Notes: generated by a model not told the origin, from the sequence alone. 64,000 nt of DNA from Dactylonectria macrodidyma (GCA_020744425.1 JAGMUV010000043.1:62001-126000); one strand, 5' to 3'; numbered from the stretch's first letter, positions 30,481 through 42,001 are shown. Program-made: numbers and translations.

Positions 30481-32340
30481 ACGTATAACATCAGTGAGTG
30501 GATCAAATCAGTGAGCGCATCAAAAATCTCAACCCTTACTTTTGAACATACAGTAAAAACACAACAGACCATTTAATCAATTAAAACTAATGGCTGTACT
30601 CTTCTCCAGATATCGCGACAACTATCTGACATGTCCTTGCATTATGACCTGTCTTGCCGCATGCTCCACAACGCCTTTCCTTCGCTCCCGCCGACCCTCC
30701 TTGACCACCACTTCTCGACGATTCGGCCACTACCTGCGTATCAATACCCATCTGATCAATTGCTTCCCTACCTTCATCTACAGTCATCTTCCCTCCATTC
30801 TGTAGCCGCCTTCTTTTGGCTCTCCGCCGCTTGCTAAGGGCCTCATTTGACTGTCGAAGGACCTCGACCTCAGACCTTAATAGTGCCACCTCATGCATTA
30901 TTCCCTTTGTTCCTTTAGAAAGTGACTTAAGCGCCTCAAGAATTGATGCCGGAGAGCTGCTCTGATGCCGTCTGATTCGTCTTTCAAGGTATTCAGACTG
31001 AGAAGTGGCCTCAAGGACGGTCTTTGGCGTCTTGGAGACCCAAGGGTCAGGGAGGCTGACCTCCTCCTCAACAGGTGTTGGAGTCCGTAGCTGCACATCA
31101 AGCTTTGATATGACACTTTCTGGGTCCAGAGGAACAAGTCCAGCCCCTCTAAAACCTCCCTGGATATTAGCTTTTGTCATCGAGGCTTGAAATGCGGCGT
31201 GAAAGGCCGAGAAGAAGTCGGTCTTTGAAACGTGGGTTATAGAGCATCGGATCAGATGCTCTATTTGCTGACCGTAGGCCTTCTTGAGCGGCCCAAAGCA
31301 CCCGACGTCAAGAGGCTGAAGTAGATGAGACGAATGAGGTGGCATACAAAGCGTGATGATATTGTTCTCCTCGCAATATGCCTCGAAGTCCGCTGAGTGG
31401 TGGCTTTCATGCCCATCGAGGATCAGAAGGCGATATCGACCATTTGATCGGGTCTTTGTGTGCTCATCAAAGTGCTTCAACCACTCGAGACCCGTATTAT
31501 TGTCGGTCCAGCCATTTTTAGTCGTCGCAATAGCCCAATCGCCCGGGATGTTGCATTCTTGGTACCAATTGGCGAGGTGATATTGGCCCGCAACCACGAT
31601 GAACGGCTGGATCGCCCAACCTTCCGCATTGATAGCCTGGATGACTGTAACCCATTCCCGGTTTCCAGGCTGGACCGATTTAGGGTTTCCACGCCTTTCT
31701 GCGCCTGTGACAACCATTCCGCTTGCAATTATACCCATCATAAAGCCAGTCTCATCAAAGTTGTAGATATCAGCGAGGGTAATACCATATTTCGCAATTG
31801 TGTTCTCCACGAGCCTAAACCAGTCACGAATAATAGTCGGATCTTCGCATTTGGCTCTCTGATAGTCATATTTACGAAAAAAACGCATCTTGAGCTCTGA
31901 GTGTCGCTTAACAAATCTAGAAGCCCAGCACTTGCCAACAGGTAACTCATCGCGTTCCGTAAGCAGTCGGTTGGCCATTTCTTCAACACTACGCAGCCGC
32001 GGGGGAACCCCTCGCGAATCTAGATCGAGAATGAACTGAATGACAATCTTCTCCTCTAGATCGGATAGTCTGCGTGATTTCGGAATAATATCGCATCGAG
32101 CAGAAATGCCGTGGTACCGGCGCCATAGCGAACTGTATGGCGCTTTGTAGATCTTTGCAGCGCGACGGAGAGCTAAGTTTTGGTCATTTTGAAGGGCTTG
32201 AAGAGCAAGAAGGATATTTGCCTCTTTATTTGATTGTGACATGTTTGGTGGTTGAGAAATATGTGATTGAATGAGAAGAAGAGAGATTGAGGGATTTTTG
32301 ATCCGCTCACTGATTTGATCCACTCACTGATGTTGTACGT
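30481..32340 (-). mobile_element. Fot/pogo element A2, complete, nested in B2
   Basis: This is a 1860-bp element with inverted repeats ACGTA(T/C)AACATCAGTGAGTGG and two TCAGTGAG-type units at 17-bp period. TA flanks (30479-30480, 32341-32342). It is the only A copy without an insertion and serves as reference for A1 and A3. Confidence 0.93.
30587..32242 (-). CDS. pogo A2 transposase, intact
   Basis: This is a single-exon protein of 551 residues from the ATG at 32242 (MSQSNKEANILLALQALQND), the position matching the starts in A1 and A3; an in-frame ATG 27 codons upstream is less likely. HTH regions cover about the first 150 residues. The DDE core shows YNFDETGFMMG, LLILDGHESHH and LQPLDVGCFGPLKK. 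A basic coiled-coil-like stretch precedes a CCHC knuckle (CGACGKTGHNARTC) near the C-terminus. No stop, shift or splice signal is needed. It should be competent for transposition of A2-type ends. Confidence 0.93.
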   Translation of the reverse strand: MSQSNKEANILLALQALQNDQNLALRRAAKIYKAPYSSLWRRYHGISARCDIIPKSRRLSDLEEKIVIQFILDLDSRGVPPRLRSVEEMANRLLTERDELPVGKCWASRFVKRHSELKMRFFRKYDYQRAKCEDPTIIRDWFRLVENTIAKYGITLADIYNFDETGFMMGIIASGMVVTGAERRGNPKSVQPGNREWVTVIQAINAEGWAIQPFIVVAGQYHLANWYQECNIPGDWAIATTKNGWTDNNTGLEWLKHFDEHTKTRSNGRYRLLILDGHESHHSADFEAYCEENNIITLCMPPHSSHLLQPLDVGCFGPLKKAYGQQIEHLIRCSITHVSKTDFFSAFHAAFQASMTKANIQGGFRGAGLVPLDPESVISKLDVQLRTPTPVEEEVSLPDPWVSKTPKTVLEATSQSEYLERRIRRHQSSSPASILEALKSLSKGTKGIMHEVALLRSEVEVLRQSNEALSKRRRAKRRRLQNGGKMTVDEGREAIDQMGIDTQVVAESSRSGGQGGSAGAKERRCGACGKTGHNARTCQIVVAISGEEYSH

Positions 32341-33978
32341 TATGCTTTAAGTGGTGTGATTCTTTAAGTGGTGGGGGATGGTAGCAGACCGGTGGCTTTG
32401 CGAATTTCAGCACCACCGCCCCAATGCAGAAGCAACGCTTCGTCCAGGCATATCAGAAGGCATCAGAGAAGGTATTTAGTAAAAGGAATCTACAGTCCGG
32501 CTTTTGGAAAACTGGTATCTGGCCTACGAACGTGATAAGGCTCCTAAATCAAGTCGTCAAGCTGTGACGGTCAAGGTTCCCAACGTAGTAAACCGTAACC
32601 CGACTGGTTTATGTTGGCAGCTGAAACAGGGCGTAACGTACTGTGCGTGGGGTGGCGAATCACGTCTGATAATGTCAAGAAGTATTCTTGAGTAATCAAA
32701 TTGTATTGAAAGTTGAGGTAGCTAGAGTGTCTGTCTAAGGGATGTTGTGTGGTCTTTTATAGGCATGATCTGGGGAGGATCTCACGATGTCCATCGTGAG
32801 ATACCGTCGCATTCTCACTCGCACGGAGTGAGAGAGTGAGCGGGACGACGGGTTCCGGAGTGAGCGGTAATACGTTGATCCGTGCCGTGCGGCGTCGACG
32901 CATTCGGTTGCGGCACAGGCCGTGACACAAGCCCGAGAACCCCCCCGGCCAAGAAGAGGTCAAGATCATCAAAAAAGATGGGCCTAGCGTACCTAAAAGA
33001 AGGAAGACTAGAAGTGAGCAGTTCTTCTTTACCCCCAAAAGCTCGAGGGAAGTCAGATAATAAGTCCATCTCTTATAACAAGACTTAGATAATATTAATA
33101 TAAGTTAAATCTTTAAGTAACTTATTTGAGAATAAAGTTGTAAAGGACTATGACTAAAAAAATGGCATATGTCACGGGCCAGATGAGATCAACTCAAGAG
33201 GTAATGCCACTGTATTGCGAGAATACTACGATGAAGAGGAAAGAGAAAGCGGGCAGGCGCGTAGACGCGTAGACGCGTTGATAGTCCCTGCGGCCTGCCC
33301 CGTGCGCCCTAGTTACGTATTGACCCCACCCTGGGTTCAGCACTCCAGACGCTCCCGTCACAGCATAATAATAGTGCTTCAACTATAAAATAAGTATCTT
33401 AAGAAAAAACTTAAGTCTTCTAAGCCTTAGGGCCAAAAAGCAGTTAAATACGACCCAAACCGTGTCTTTGCACGCATCCCGGAGATCGCGGAAGCTCATT
33501 ATGAGGCATCACAAGCAGCGTCACGCTACCAGCAGCGTTACGGCCCCAACTTGGCCTAAGAGGCTATGGAAATCGCACAGGCTGAGAAGGACAGTATGTA
33601 CATCGAATTCCAGTTATAAATAGTCAAATTGGCCCATTTGTTGTTGAGAAATGAAGCAGTTACATCAGGGGCGTAAATTGAATGAGGCATTTCGCGATCA
33701 CGAAGTTGTGGGGTCACGAAGTTGTGGGTCCCCCCTCTACACACTCTGTCCCTCTTGACTGAGTGAGGTCACCAATTAATTTTATTCATTCAACCCACGT
33801 TAGCATGAACTTGTCTATGTGGGGCTTTACCCCGCACTTTGCCACCCATCAGCTCGGCTTCCCCGGCATTTCCAGGAACCCCACATGCCTGCAGGTTTTG
33901 CCGCAAAAAGGATTGCTCGCCGTGAACCTCGTTCACTGCGCCAGCAGCCTTGTCCTTCTCATCACCACGTCGCCTGAC

Positions 33979-36084
33979 ATGTTCCGTCACAACAACAACG
34001 ATGACAATAGCAGCAGCAACTACAACCGCTGCAGCAACAACCAAGCCAGCAAAGATGGCGCTCCCACCAAAGCAAAAAGAGCCTCGCTGGCATGCACGGC
34101 TTGTCACGATAGGAAGGTGAAACCAAGGTAACCGAAAAGCAGCGAGGCGCGCGGCCCGCTGACCAGATTGCAGATCAAATGCGATCTCCAAAGTCGAGCC
34201 AACACCGCCTGTGCAAATTGCCAGGCCTCGGGTACAACATGTCGGTTCGTCTGCTCAATGCCTCGATTCCCTGTCATTGACTGATCCTAATTCCCAAAGA
34301 CCCCGACATTCGAAACGAGCGAGACGCCAACAGCTACTGACGGCGACAGTAGCGGCGCAGAGCAACAGCGCCGACGGCAATGACAACAGCAACAACAGCA
34401 ACGATGGTACTATCTCGTCCCTCTCGACTCTCTCGACAACGGCTACGCCGCCCCTTCAGCAAGCTCAATGTAACGGCCCGAGTTCCATTGCTCACCGCCA
34501 CCCGGCCTCGACTTATATCGGGGAAGCCGGATTCATGTCTCTCTTTCGCGCAGATTGCAAGGCGGAGAAGGTCTCGTCCCGATCGCTAGAGGGCAGTTCC
34601 GCCGTCGGCGTGCCCCCAGATGTTTTGATGGATAGCTTTCTTGAGACGTTCGACGAGTATTGTTTCACTTGGTGCCCCATTCTCGAGGTGCGAGATCTAG
34701 AGACACCAAGCCCCCTGCTCAAGAATGCTCTCGCCCTCGCTGCGAGCCAGATTACTCGTACTGCACTCCAGCACGCATTGCCTGAGGAATACTATATCAG
34801 AGCGAAGAAGTGCTTCTACGACGGTCAAGAGGCAGATCCTATGACTGTTATTAAGGCTGTTATGCTCTTTTACTGGTGGAGCCCCGTCTCTCCTCTCCTC
34901 TTTAATCAGGACTCCATCTGGTGGTGGACAGGCGCAGCTATCCGTTTGGGACAGGAAGTTGGCTTGCACCGAGAGCCGGATGCCAGCATCCAACCGCACG
35001 AGCAAAGCCTACGCCGCCGCACGTGGTGGACGTTATTTGTAAGTCCCCCCATCTATGTTGCCATACACATTCGCTTACCTCGAGCCCGCCACTGGGTTGC
35101 TCCAGGCTCGAGAACGTTTGACAGCATTGAGTCAGGGCCGGCCTTGCATCATCAACCCAGAAGACTGTGACGTCAAGGAGCCGATGCTGGCCGACTTTCC
35201 TAACCCACTTGATATTCGGGCAGAGGTTTTCATCCACTGGGTTCGACTTTGTCGAATTATGGGCCATTTGAGCGATTATGTTACGCGCCCACGACAGGCA
35301 TCTGGCTTTCCTCCCCACCTCTACGATGAACTAGGCGAATGGATTCAGGAGCTTCCCGAACGACTTATGCTGAAAATGGGTACTAGCCGCCCCGCCAAGT
35401 TCAATCGGGACGTCCATCTGCTATTTCTTCCCTATCTTACCACTGTAATGTTGCTCCACTTCACCCGATCAAGAGATGCTGCTCCCAGGGCAGGGACCGC
35501 GGCCGTGCTCGCTGCCTCATGTCTGGCGCGCATCTTGCAAGATCTCTTGGTTCGCGGTGGCGTACGGTATCTTCCGGCTATTTCTGGTTGGTATATTAGT
35601 ATGGCCGTTCTTGCGTTGCTATCGGCGCGACACGTTGAGAATCTTTCTGCTATGGTAGATGAACACATCCAGATCCTCCGCATCGCCATGAACGAACTCA
35701 GCGCTGTCTACGGCGGAACCGGTGTAGCTATAGCATGCTTCGAGCGCCTCTTCCGCGCAAACAGCGGCGTGACCGAGACGGACGGGCTGGTTTCCCCCAA
35801 TGGGCTCGCGTGGACGAGATACTTTCCCTTCGTGACCCCGCAGACGGGCGGACTCGTTGGCATCCTACTCGACAGCGCAGAAACGCAACTTTGTGAGGAC
35901 ATGCTCTCTTCGAGCGATTTAATGCTCCAGTTCGATGAGCTACTAGACATGGTAAGACTCCTCTTCAACCCATGACAAACGGCATTTGAGTAATCAAACT
36001 CAGGTCCAGAACGCTTCCCCAGATCATGAGTACATCTATCAGCTGCCCACCGATGGCCAGGCTGCACCGGGATGCATTTTCTGA
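33979..36084 (+). CDS. Zn2Cys6 transcription factor with fungal_trans domain
   Basis: Five exons: 33979-34116, 34174-34244, 34300-35038, 35106-35951 and 36004-36084, giving 624 residues. The first splice completes the zinc cluster, C-x2-C-x6-C-x9-C-x2-C-x6-C (ACTACHDRKIKCDL...CANCQASGTTC). A low-complexity Ser/Asn/Thr region follows, then the fungal_trans middle domain (FLETFDEYCFTWCPILEV...RRRTWWTLF/ARERLTALSQGRP). The second and last introns are my choice from frame and from the paralogue at 26584. It should bind DNA in the nucleus and control nearby genes. Pogo D ends 241 bp upstream of the start codon. Confidence 0.82.
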
Positions 36085-36188
36085 CCAGACCAGAGCACGT
36101 CGACTTCGTTCTTCGTGGTGCGCATGCCTGAGGATCAGGAACAAGGCTGTCCTCAGCCGGCGGTCCCCTGTTGATGCTGCGTCCAACA

Positions 36189-36719
36189 CAGACTTGCGTA
36201 TTGTGATATAACGTGCTAAAGTGATATTCATATTTATATTCACATAGTCGCAAAAAGTGTGCTAGAATATCACCCTAGCACTTTAGCACAATTGATATCA
36301 CTATAGGGTAGGGAGCTGCAGCCCAGGCTAAAGAAGCTGTGGTTGGCATCCTATCACATCCCACGGAAGGGCGTGTGCATGATCAACTTAGCAAGAAAGA
36401 TTGAATCTAACAACTCGTATTTAGATTATGGGGGAATTCTGCGAATCTAAATACACTATGAAATCCTATGTTGTGTTAAAGATGTGACGAGAACAAGGGG
36501 GTGTTGAAAAAGTTCATTGCAGTAGATCCAACCAAAGTACTATAGATAAGATTATCTAATCTTATCAGATAAGGGTACTACACGGCCGATAGCATTTTAG
36601 CTATCGTGATATCACACTTAGCTGAAAAAAAGTGTGATATATATTCACGGTGATATATATCACTTTAGCACTTTAGCACAGTGTGATATCACTTTAGCAT
36701 ATCACAATACGCAAGTCTG
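36189..36719. mobile_element. hAT-type MITE, 531 bp
   Basis: The element begins CAGACTTGCGTATTGTGATA and ends with the inverse, and it is flanked by an exact 8-bp duplication GTCCAACA (36181-36188 and 36720-36727), the hAT signature. It has no ORF. Internal palindromes rich in GTGATATCAC and CTTTAGCAC would fold strongly. The last 416 bp are identical to 50863-51278. Confidence 0.9.
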
Positions 36720-37094
36720 GTCCAACAGCAATCCGCCAGCTGCCCGCCGCAGAATACCTTGCACCCACAGCATAGTCACATTCCGCGCGATTTGCATGTC
36801 CTGGGATAAGCTACATGCTCCCCAATTCGTTTCAATTGACGCCATCCATGCCATCACCGGGTATGACAAAAAGCTACAATCACACTCATGTCACGGCCTA
36901 CTCTCGGGCAGGGCGAGGAGAGCGCGCGGGAATTGAATGTTGAGGCCTTATGACTAAGATGATCCGATCTGGTGATGGCTGGGATATGGTAAGGAGCAGT
37001 GCTCCTCTCAGACACTTGTAACTTACACCTTTTAACAACACATCATCTTCCACTCCCGCAATATTGGTTTGGATTCTCGCCGTAATAATGTAGC

Positions 37095-37920
37095 TTAAGG
37101 TGCGTTGCCATATAGGTCTGTCAGACGGCCGGGACACTCTGGTATCACGTAAGTGTACCATTCCTGGCTGCGTTCCACCGCTGTAGCTCCGAGGCCATTC
37201 GCCCATTCCGCTTGTCGTTGGATCAGGACATCACGGATGGCTGTGTGAGTCGCGCGAATCGCCCGTCCAGTGTTAATCTGGGTCGCGTGCAGGATCCGGC
37301 CAAGGTCGATGCCCAATTTGCGGGAAATATGGGTCCGGATGGCATAGCAGATCTGGTTTCTGGACGGGGCTCCGGCTTCAAGCCGGACAAAGACGCCGAG
37401 GCCGTCTGGAGGTGGGGCGAGAGGAACCGGTTGTCCATGGAGACGTGGGGCTGTTTGTTGTCGATGTTGATATGGGGGAGCATTGTTCATGGCTGAGGTC
37501 ATGGGCCACATGGGAGGGCGCCCGAGGTTCGCGGCAGCAATGCTATTGTAGGTCGGTATGGGAGCTGATTTAGCGTCGGCAAGTGCCTAGTTCCAGATTC
37601 CAAGAAGCTCTGGGAAAGGTGCTGGGCAAAGCTCCGCTCCGGTCTAGAGGTAGATTGCTGGCTATCTCTTCGAATGACACTAAGAAGGCTTGGAAGACCC
37701 TCAGCTTGGTGCGGTATGCCTCCACTTATGCACGCGCGAGTCTGTTGGCTGATTCGAGCATAGAGAAACGCCTGTCTCCATCTCGTGAGTTGGGGCCCGG
37801 CAGATCGGGAACATCGATGTGCTGCGCTCCTTCAGTAGCTGCAGCGTAGGAGGCCGCACTGAGCGGCGATGAAGGGGTCTGAGCCGCCCTTCTACAAACC
37901 ATTAAATTCCCTATTAGCAT
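37095..37920 (-). pseudogene. LINE (Tad1-like) ORF1 remnant
   Basis: The minus strand at 37511-37095 reads YAIRTHISRKLGIDLGRI and then GATAVERSQEWYTYVIPE, resembling the ORF1 (gag-like) protein of fungal Tad1-like LINEs (a late ...A..VERQE.W..FV motif). Sequence further up to 37920 reads as a possible N-terminal part in other frames. No reverse transcriptase is nearby. Confidence is moderate because the match is from memory of the family pattern. Confidence 0.45.
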
Positions 37921-38010
37921 CTCATCTAATAGGAAAAAGTATACTTAGCCTCTAGGTCTATTGGGCAAAGGAACTGCAAGCGCGTGGGCGGGAAAACCAC
38001 CTTTTAATAT

Positions 38011-41000
38011 GGCAATTGCTACACCGGCATGAAGAATGGCTACACAGGCATGACTCTTACACAGGCATGACTTTTTATAGCCTCCGATTGGTCCAACCCT
38101 TTTTGTTAGTGCATTTAGATTCTGCCAACAGCTCCCGTTGTACCTCGAGCTTAGCTTCCACAATCGCGACCATCGACGCGTCGCAAGGAAGCTCTTTACC
38201 AGCTAGCTACTATACCAATACCTCTTTCTCGCATGTCAAGCCTACTTAGAATGATTGTTCGCGAAAGATACGATATTTGTTAAGGTCACTGGGCTGCAGG
38301 CGTGGTGTTTTGGACCCCTTGCTGAGACCAACACTCAAACACAGGCTGTGTCAGGCATTGCCAACAGCCTCATCTTCAAGGCATCTGCACCACAAAGCTA
38401 GTCGTTGTTTTGTACTGAAATTGGTCCCCTCTTTCCTTCTTTCATAGTTAAATCGAGTGCTCTTTTAACCATCTTCTAATCCGTCTGTACGACAGCCTTC
38501 CTATCGCGATCAAGGCCGTCATTATGTCCCAGCCCGACTCCCGATCTAGCTCAGTAAGCAACCAACGACGACGCAGCTTTCAATCACGTCCTCGAAAACG
38601 ACAACGGCAGTACCAATCCGACAGTTCAAGGCCACCTTCGTCTAACAGCACAGGGACCAGCATTGGCCGACACTATGGCGTCGGAGATGAAGAGGCCCTC
38701 TATAATCTTTTCGCCTCATACCCAGAGACTTTCACCACAGCTCCACGGCCTCATGGATCGCGTGGGCTAAACGAGCCACCATGGGAGCTGCGATTCGATC
38801 AAGAGATTCAGCTATCTAATGATTTCACAACCCGAGGAACACGGTCGCAACGAGTAAGAATGCCTATACCAGGCCCTGAAATCGGCCAACTACCTTCCTC
38901 CTCTCCACAGCAATCTGCACAACAGCAATCCTCTCCAACAAGGCCGCAGTTTCAGTCCGCCCTCAAGCTAGTGCGTGAGGTGATTGGGACTGATCGGAGG
39001 CTTACCCTCGAGCTCGTGCGGTCATACGAGCGAGTCCGCCAGTGGCGTGAGAGATGGGGCTACTCGCCGCTCAGTTCAGATGCATTCGAATCATCTCCGC
39101 CCTACTCGCCTCCCCGAGACGGGTACCCTCCGACTATAGCTTCGCCACCTTCGCTCGACCACTCCTCGTCGCCTGTCCCTGACCCGATCCCGAACCCACC
39201 TATCCCAGGTGACCCAGCGCCGTCAGCCGAAGTCCTGTTCGACTGGGTGAATACTTTCGCGAAGGCAAATGGCTTCGGTATTGTCCGACGAAATGCATAT
39301 TCATATAAGGGTCGGAAGATCCGGTACTCGTTCCAATGTGATCGATTCGGAGAACCAGCGCCTAGTCAAGGCGCAGGTCTTCGACAGCGGAAGTCTCGAA
39401 AATGTGGATGTAAATGGATGGTTGTTGCCGAGGCGTTAGAGGAGGGGAAGTGGCTCTTACGACAACACTCGAACCCCGAACACAGCCAACATAACCACGG
39501 TCGCAGTATCGGACCATCTGCCCATCCATCCCATAGAAGACTCACTGAGGCTATCAGGACAACAGTCGAATCGACAAGCCGTCGGGTCGGAATTCGAGCC
39601 CGTGACGTACGTGCTATTGTCCAGGAGCAGCATCCCGAGTCATCCTTTACACGAAAGGATATCTATAACGCCAGGTCTCATATCAACCGAGACAAGCTGA
39701 ATGGCCACACTCCTACTGCAGCACTAGTCAAGCTGTTTGACGAGACGGAGATTCCCTATCTCGTAAAGTGGGCGGACGATGAGCCGAACCGTCTGGTTGG
39801 CCTTGTCTGGAGCTTTCCTTACTGCCTCCAGATGTGGAAGCGGTTTCCCGAGGTTATCAGCTTCGATAACACATATAACACCAACCGCTTCAAACTTCCC
39901 TTGTTTCAAGCAACGGGACAGACATGCCTTAGGTCTGTCTATAACGCTGCCTTCGGTCTGATCGACAACGAGAGGAGAGAAGGGTTCCAGTTCCTCTCCG
40001 AGAGCATTCGGCAGCTAGCAGAGCAGCACTCCATCCGACAACCGGATGTGATCATCACCGATTTCGACAACCAGATGAAAGCCGCATTAAACGATCAGTT
40101 TCCTGATGCACAGCAGCAGCTGTGTATCCACCACATCAATTCGAACGTCCTACTTAAGTCAAAGCAAAAGTGGGTTAAGGGCCGCAACAGCAGCAGCAGT
40201 AGCAGTCCTGATAGCACCGACGAGGAGGCATCTGCCCCACAGCCACAGGCTCAACTAAGCCCTCAAGACCGTGAGTTCGTCCATACGCCGACAACCGAGA
40301 CAATCCCTCATAGCTATCGAGGAGTTCTCATGATGTGGAAGCTCGTCTTATTCGCCGAGACCGAGGAGGCTCACGAGAAGGCATGGGTAAACCTCTGTAA
40401 AGAGTTTGACGACCAGAGAGCTATCCTGCGGTATCTCTATGGAACTTACATGCCCACCAGGGCCCAGTGGGCCCGCTGTTTTATCCGGAAGTATCGCAAC
40501 TTCGGCCTCCGCGTCACATCTGGGACGGAAGCAAGCAACAACAACATTAAGAGCTATCTTCTGAATGGTATGAGCCATCTCTATCGGCTAATCGAGGCTA
40601 TGCAGGCCATGATGAAGGACCAGGAGCGAGATTTCAACGATGCCTGCGCAGCGGACGAGGTACTTACAGCGCGAGAGTACATGGGGCCCGGCTCGGAGTA
40701 TCTGGGCGAACTCCGGACAGCACTCTCTTCGAAAGGTCTCGGGTTGATTACGAAACAGTATCGGCTAGCAAGGAAAGCAATGCCGACGAGCAAGAACCCG
40801 TTCCCCGACCCTCTTGGGGGTTGCAATGAGGACTGCTCGGTTTCGACCGAACTTGGTATCCCCTGTTGCCACAAGATCTACTCAAAGCTGGGGAGTGGCA
40901 CGCCTTTCACTAAGTGGGAGGTCCATCCGCGGTGGCGCCTACGAGAGTCATCCTCTCGAGATCCATACCGACGAATCCTCGACCCTAGGATCGCCACTGC

Positions 41001-41588
41001 TCTCCGTGGCAGACCTAAGAACACCCCGCAGTCTCTTCCAGCGCGGCTAGCCTTCGAGGCAAGAAGCCAACCTAGTAGCCAGCCAGCCAGAAAATCAGCA
41101 AGCCAGGTAGCAGGGCGCAGACGAGGTCGACCAGCAGGACGTCTCTACAAGTCAACACTACCTAGGCTTGGGCTGGAAGCGAGCCAACAGGCCAGTAACT
41201 CATCCAGACGCCAGACGCGCAGACGGTCAGCTGTTCTTGGAGCCGGAAGAACCACAGGAGTACGTGCCAGCGGACGGAAGACGCAACCTAGCATTCGCAG
41301 GCAAAGGAGTCAGTGGGAGCTGCTTGACAGCGACGAGGACGTTCTTTCTTCTATAGTAGTTAGAGAATAGATATATAGATAGCTGTACTCCAGGGCGTCC
41401 TGGAATTGGCCTTCTTCTTATTGAAAACAAGGCCTTGTTTTGATGTACGCCGAAGACGCGTTGTTAAGAGAGCTAGCTTCACCGCCTTTGCGCGGATGTA
41501 CCTGTGGGTCAAAGGAAATAAAGAGCGAATCAGAGGCTATAGAAGTCATGCCTGTGTAGCCATTCTTCATGCCGGTGTAGCAATTGCC
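38011..41588 (+). mobile_element. MULE with 8-bp target duplication, complete
   Basis: Inverted repeats begin GGCAATTGCTACACCGGCAT and extend about 45 bp, with further similarity inside. TTTAATAT flanks both ends (38003-38010 and 41589-41596), within the usual MULE size of 8-10 bp. The motif ACACAGGCATGA is repeated near the left end. The element is 3578 bp and has one gene. Confidence 0.9.
38524..41370 (+). CDS. MULE transposase with FAR1 and SWIM-type zinc modules
   Basis: This is a 948-residue single-exon protein. The first 230 residues are Ser/Pro/Arg-rich. A FAR1-type domain is at about 238-330 (FAKANGFGIVRR...KCGCKWMVVAEA...HSQHNHGR). The MULE core follows, with aspartates in VISFDNTYNTNRFKLPLF (about 444) and VIITDFDNQMKAAL (about 512), CIHHINSNV, and the GTEASNNNIKSYLL glutamate segment (about 672). 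A SWIM-like CxC/CxH cluster (CNEDCSVSTELGIPCCHKI) lies near 770. The tail has RRRGRPAGR, an AT-hook-like motif. No defects are seen, so it may be autonomous. Confidence 0.92.
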   Translation: MSQPDSRSSSVSNQRRRSFQSRPRKRQRQYQSDSSRPPSSNSTGTSIGRHYGVGDEEALYNLFASYPETFTTAPRPHGSRGLNEPPWELRFDQEIQLSNDFTTRGTRSQRVRMPIPGPEIGQLPSSSPQQSAQQQSSPTRPQFQSALKLVREVIGTDRRLTLELVRSYERVRQWRERWGYSPLSSDAFESSPPYSPPRDGYPPTIASPPSLDHSSSPVPDPIPNPPIPGDPAPSAEVLFDWVNTFAKANGFGIVRRNAYSYKGRKIRYSFQCDRFGEPAPSQGAGLRQRKSRKCGCKWMVVAEALEEGKWLLRQHSNPEHSQHNHGRSIGPSAHPSHRRLTEAIRTTVESTSRRVGIRARDVRAIVQEQHPESSFTRKDIYNARSHINRDKLNGHTPTAALVKLFDETEIPYLVKWADDEPNRLVGLVWSFPYCLQMWKRFPEVISFDNTYNTNRFKLPLFQATGQTCLRSVYNAAFGLIDNERREGFQFLSESIRQLAEQHSIRQPDVIITDFDNQMKAALNDQFPDAQQQLCIHHINSNVLLKSKQKWVKGRNSSSSSSPDSTDEEASAPQPQAQLSPQDREFVHTPTTETIPHSYRGVLMMWKLVLFAETEEAHEKAWVNLCKEFDDQRAILRYLYGTYMPTRAQWARCFIRKYRNFGLRVTSGTEASNNNIKSYLLNGMSHLYRLIEAMQAMMKDQERDFNDACAADEVLTAREYMGPGSEYLGELRTALSSKGLGLITKQYRLARKAMPTSKNPFPDPLGGCNEDCSVSTELGIPCCHKIYSKLGSGTPFTKWEVHPRWRLRESSSRDPYRRILDPRIATALRGRPKNTPQSLPARLAFEARSQPSSQPARKSASQVAGRRRGRPAGRLYKSTLPRLGLEASQQASNSSRRQTRRRSAVLGAGRTTGVRASGRKTQPSIRRQRSQWELLDSDEDVLSSIVVRE

Positions 41589-41596
41589 TTTAATAT

Positions 41597-42001
41597 TTCA
41601 CATTCTTGGAACTTGGAGACACTTCGTGTCTCTGTCAATATCAAGCCGCTCGCTCACAAAGTCAACAACACCACTGCCTAGCAGGTAACAAGTCTACCAG
41701 TAAACAAGCATTGCATCGTCTAGCAGGCTACAGCCAGTTATTATATTGCTGCCTGCAAGGCAGCAGCATCTCCATCGTGTATTTAGTTCAGTTCAATTCC
41801 GCTCCTTTAGATAGAAATCCAAGAGTCTGTCGTTGCCCGGTTCACAGGTGATCTTCTTCCCGATCGTCATACAGTAATGCAAAACAATCGCGTCGTGCGA
41901 CACTACGAAGTTACAATGGCGGCTTACCCCCGTTTTCACGTTCTTAGTTGTGGTCCTTGGCTGTTATCATCGTTGTCGTCGTTATCGCTGTTCCCACCCT
42001 C
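41597..42001. other. No gene recognised
   Basis: This is flank of the MULE without paired repeats or a supported reading frame. Confidence 0.4.

Larger units (their letters stand above)
28289..32381 (-). mobile_element. Fot/pogo element B2 inserted in D, itself hit by A2
   Basis: Inverted repeats begin CCATCCCCCACCACTTAAAG, with two CACCACTTAAAG units 17 bp apart. TA flanks (28287-28288, 32382-32383). Element A2 sits in the right-hand repeat region, upstream of the transposase start. Without A2 the length is about 2.23 kb, like B1 and B3. Confidence 0.91.
27315..33590 (+). pseudogene. pogo D transposase, decayed and split by B2
   Basis: The first part (27315-28288) reads a CENP-B-type N-terminus, then FNADETGVW, PKPWVSILECGSAAG, FLDSHKTHVT and HSSHIS*PFDVGVF, so all three catalytic aspartates can be traced. 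Stops include TGA after SVEAS and TAG where SQPFD is expected (CAG to TAG fits). Frames shift several times. The second part, after B2, reads KQRFVQAYQKASEKVFSKRN and LQSGFWKTGIWPTN (about 32421-32540), then YDPNRVFARIPEIAEAHYEA near 33448. It cannot make a protein. Confidence 0.8.
27030..33737 (+). mobile_element. Fot/pogo element D, degenerate, host to a two-level nest
   Basis: Inverted repeats beginning GAGGG(A/G)GGACCC contain two CCCACAACTTCGTGA-type units with a 16-bp period. TA flanks both sides (27028-27029, 33738-33739). Element B2 is inserted at 28288, and A2 is inserted in B2. Without these, D is about 2.6 kb. Its gene is full of stops, so it is the oldest element of the nest. Confidence 0.86.
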
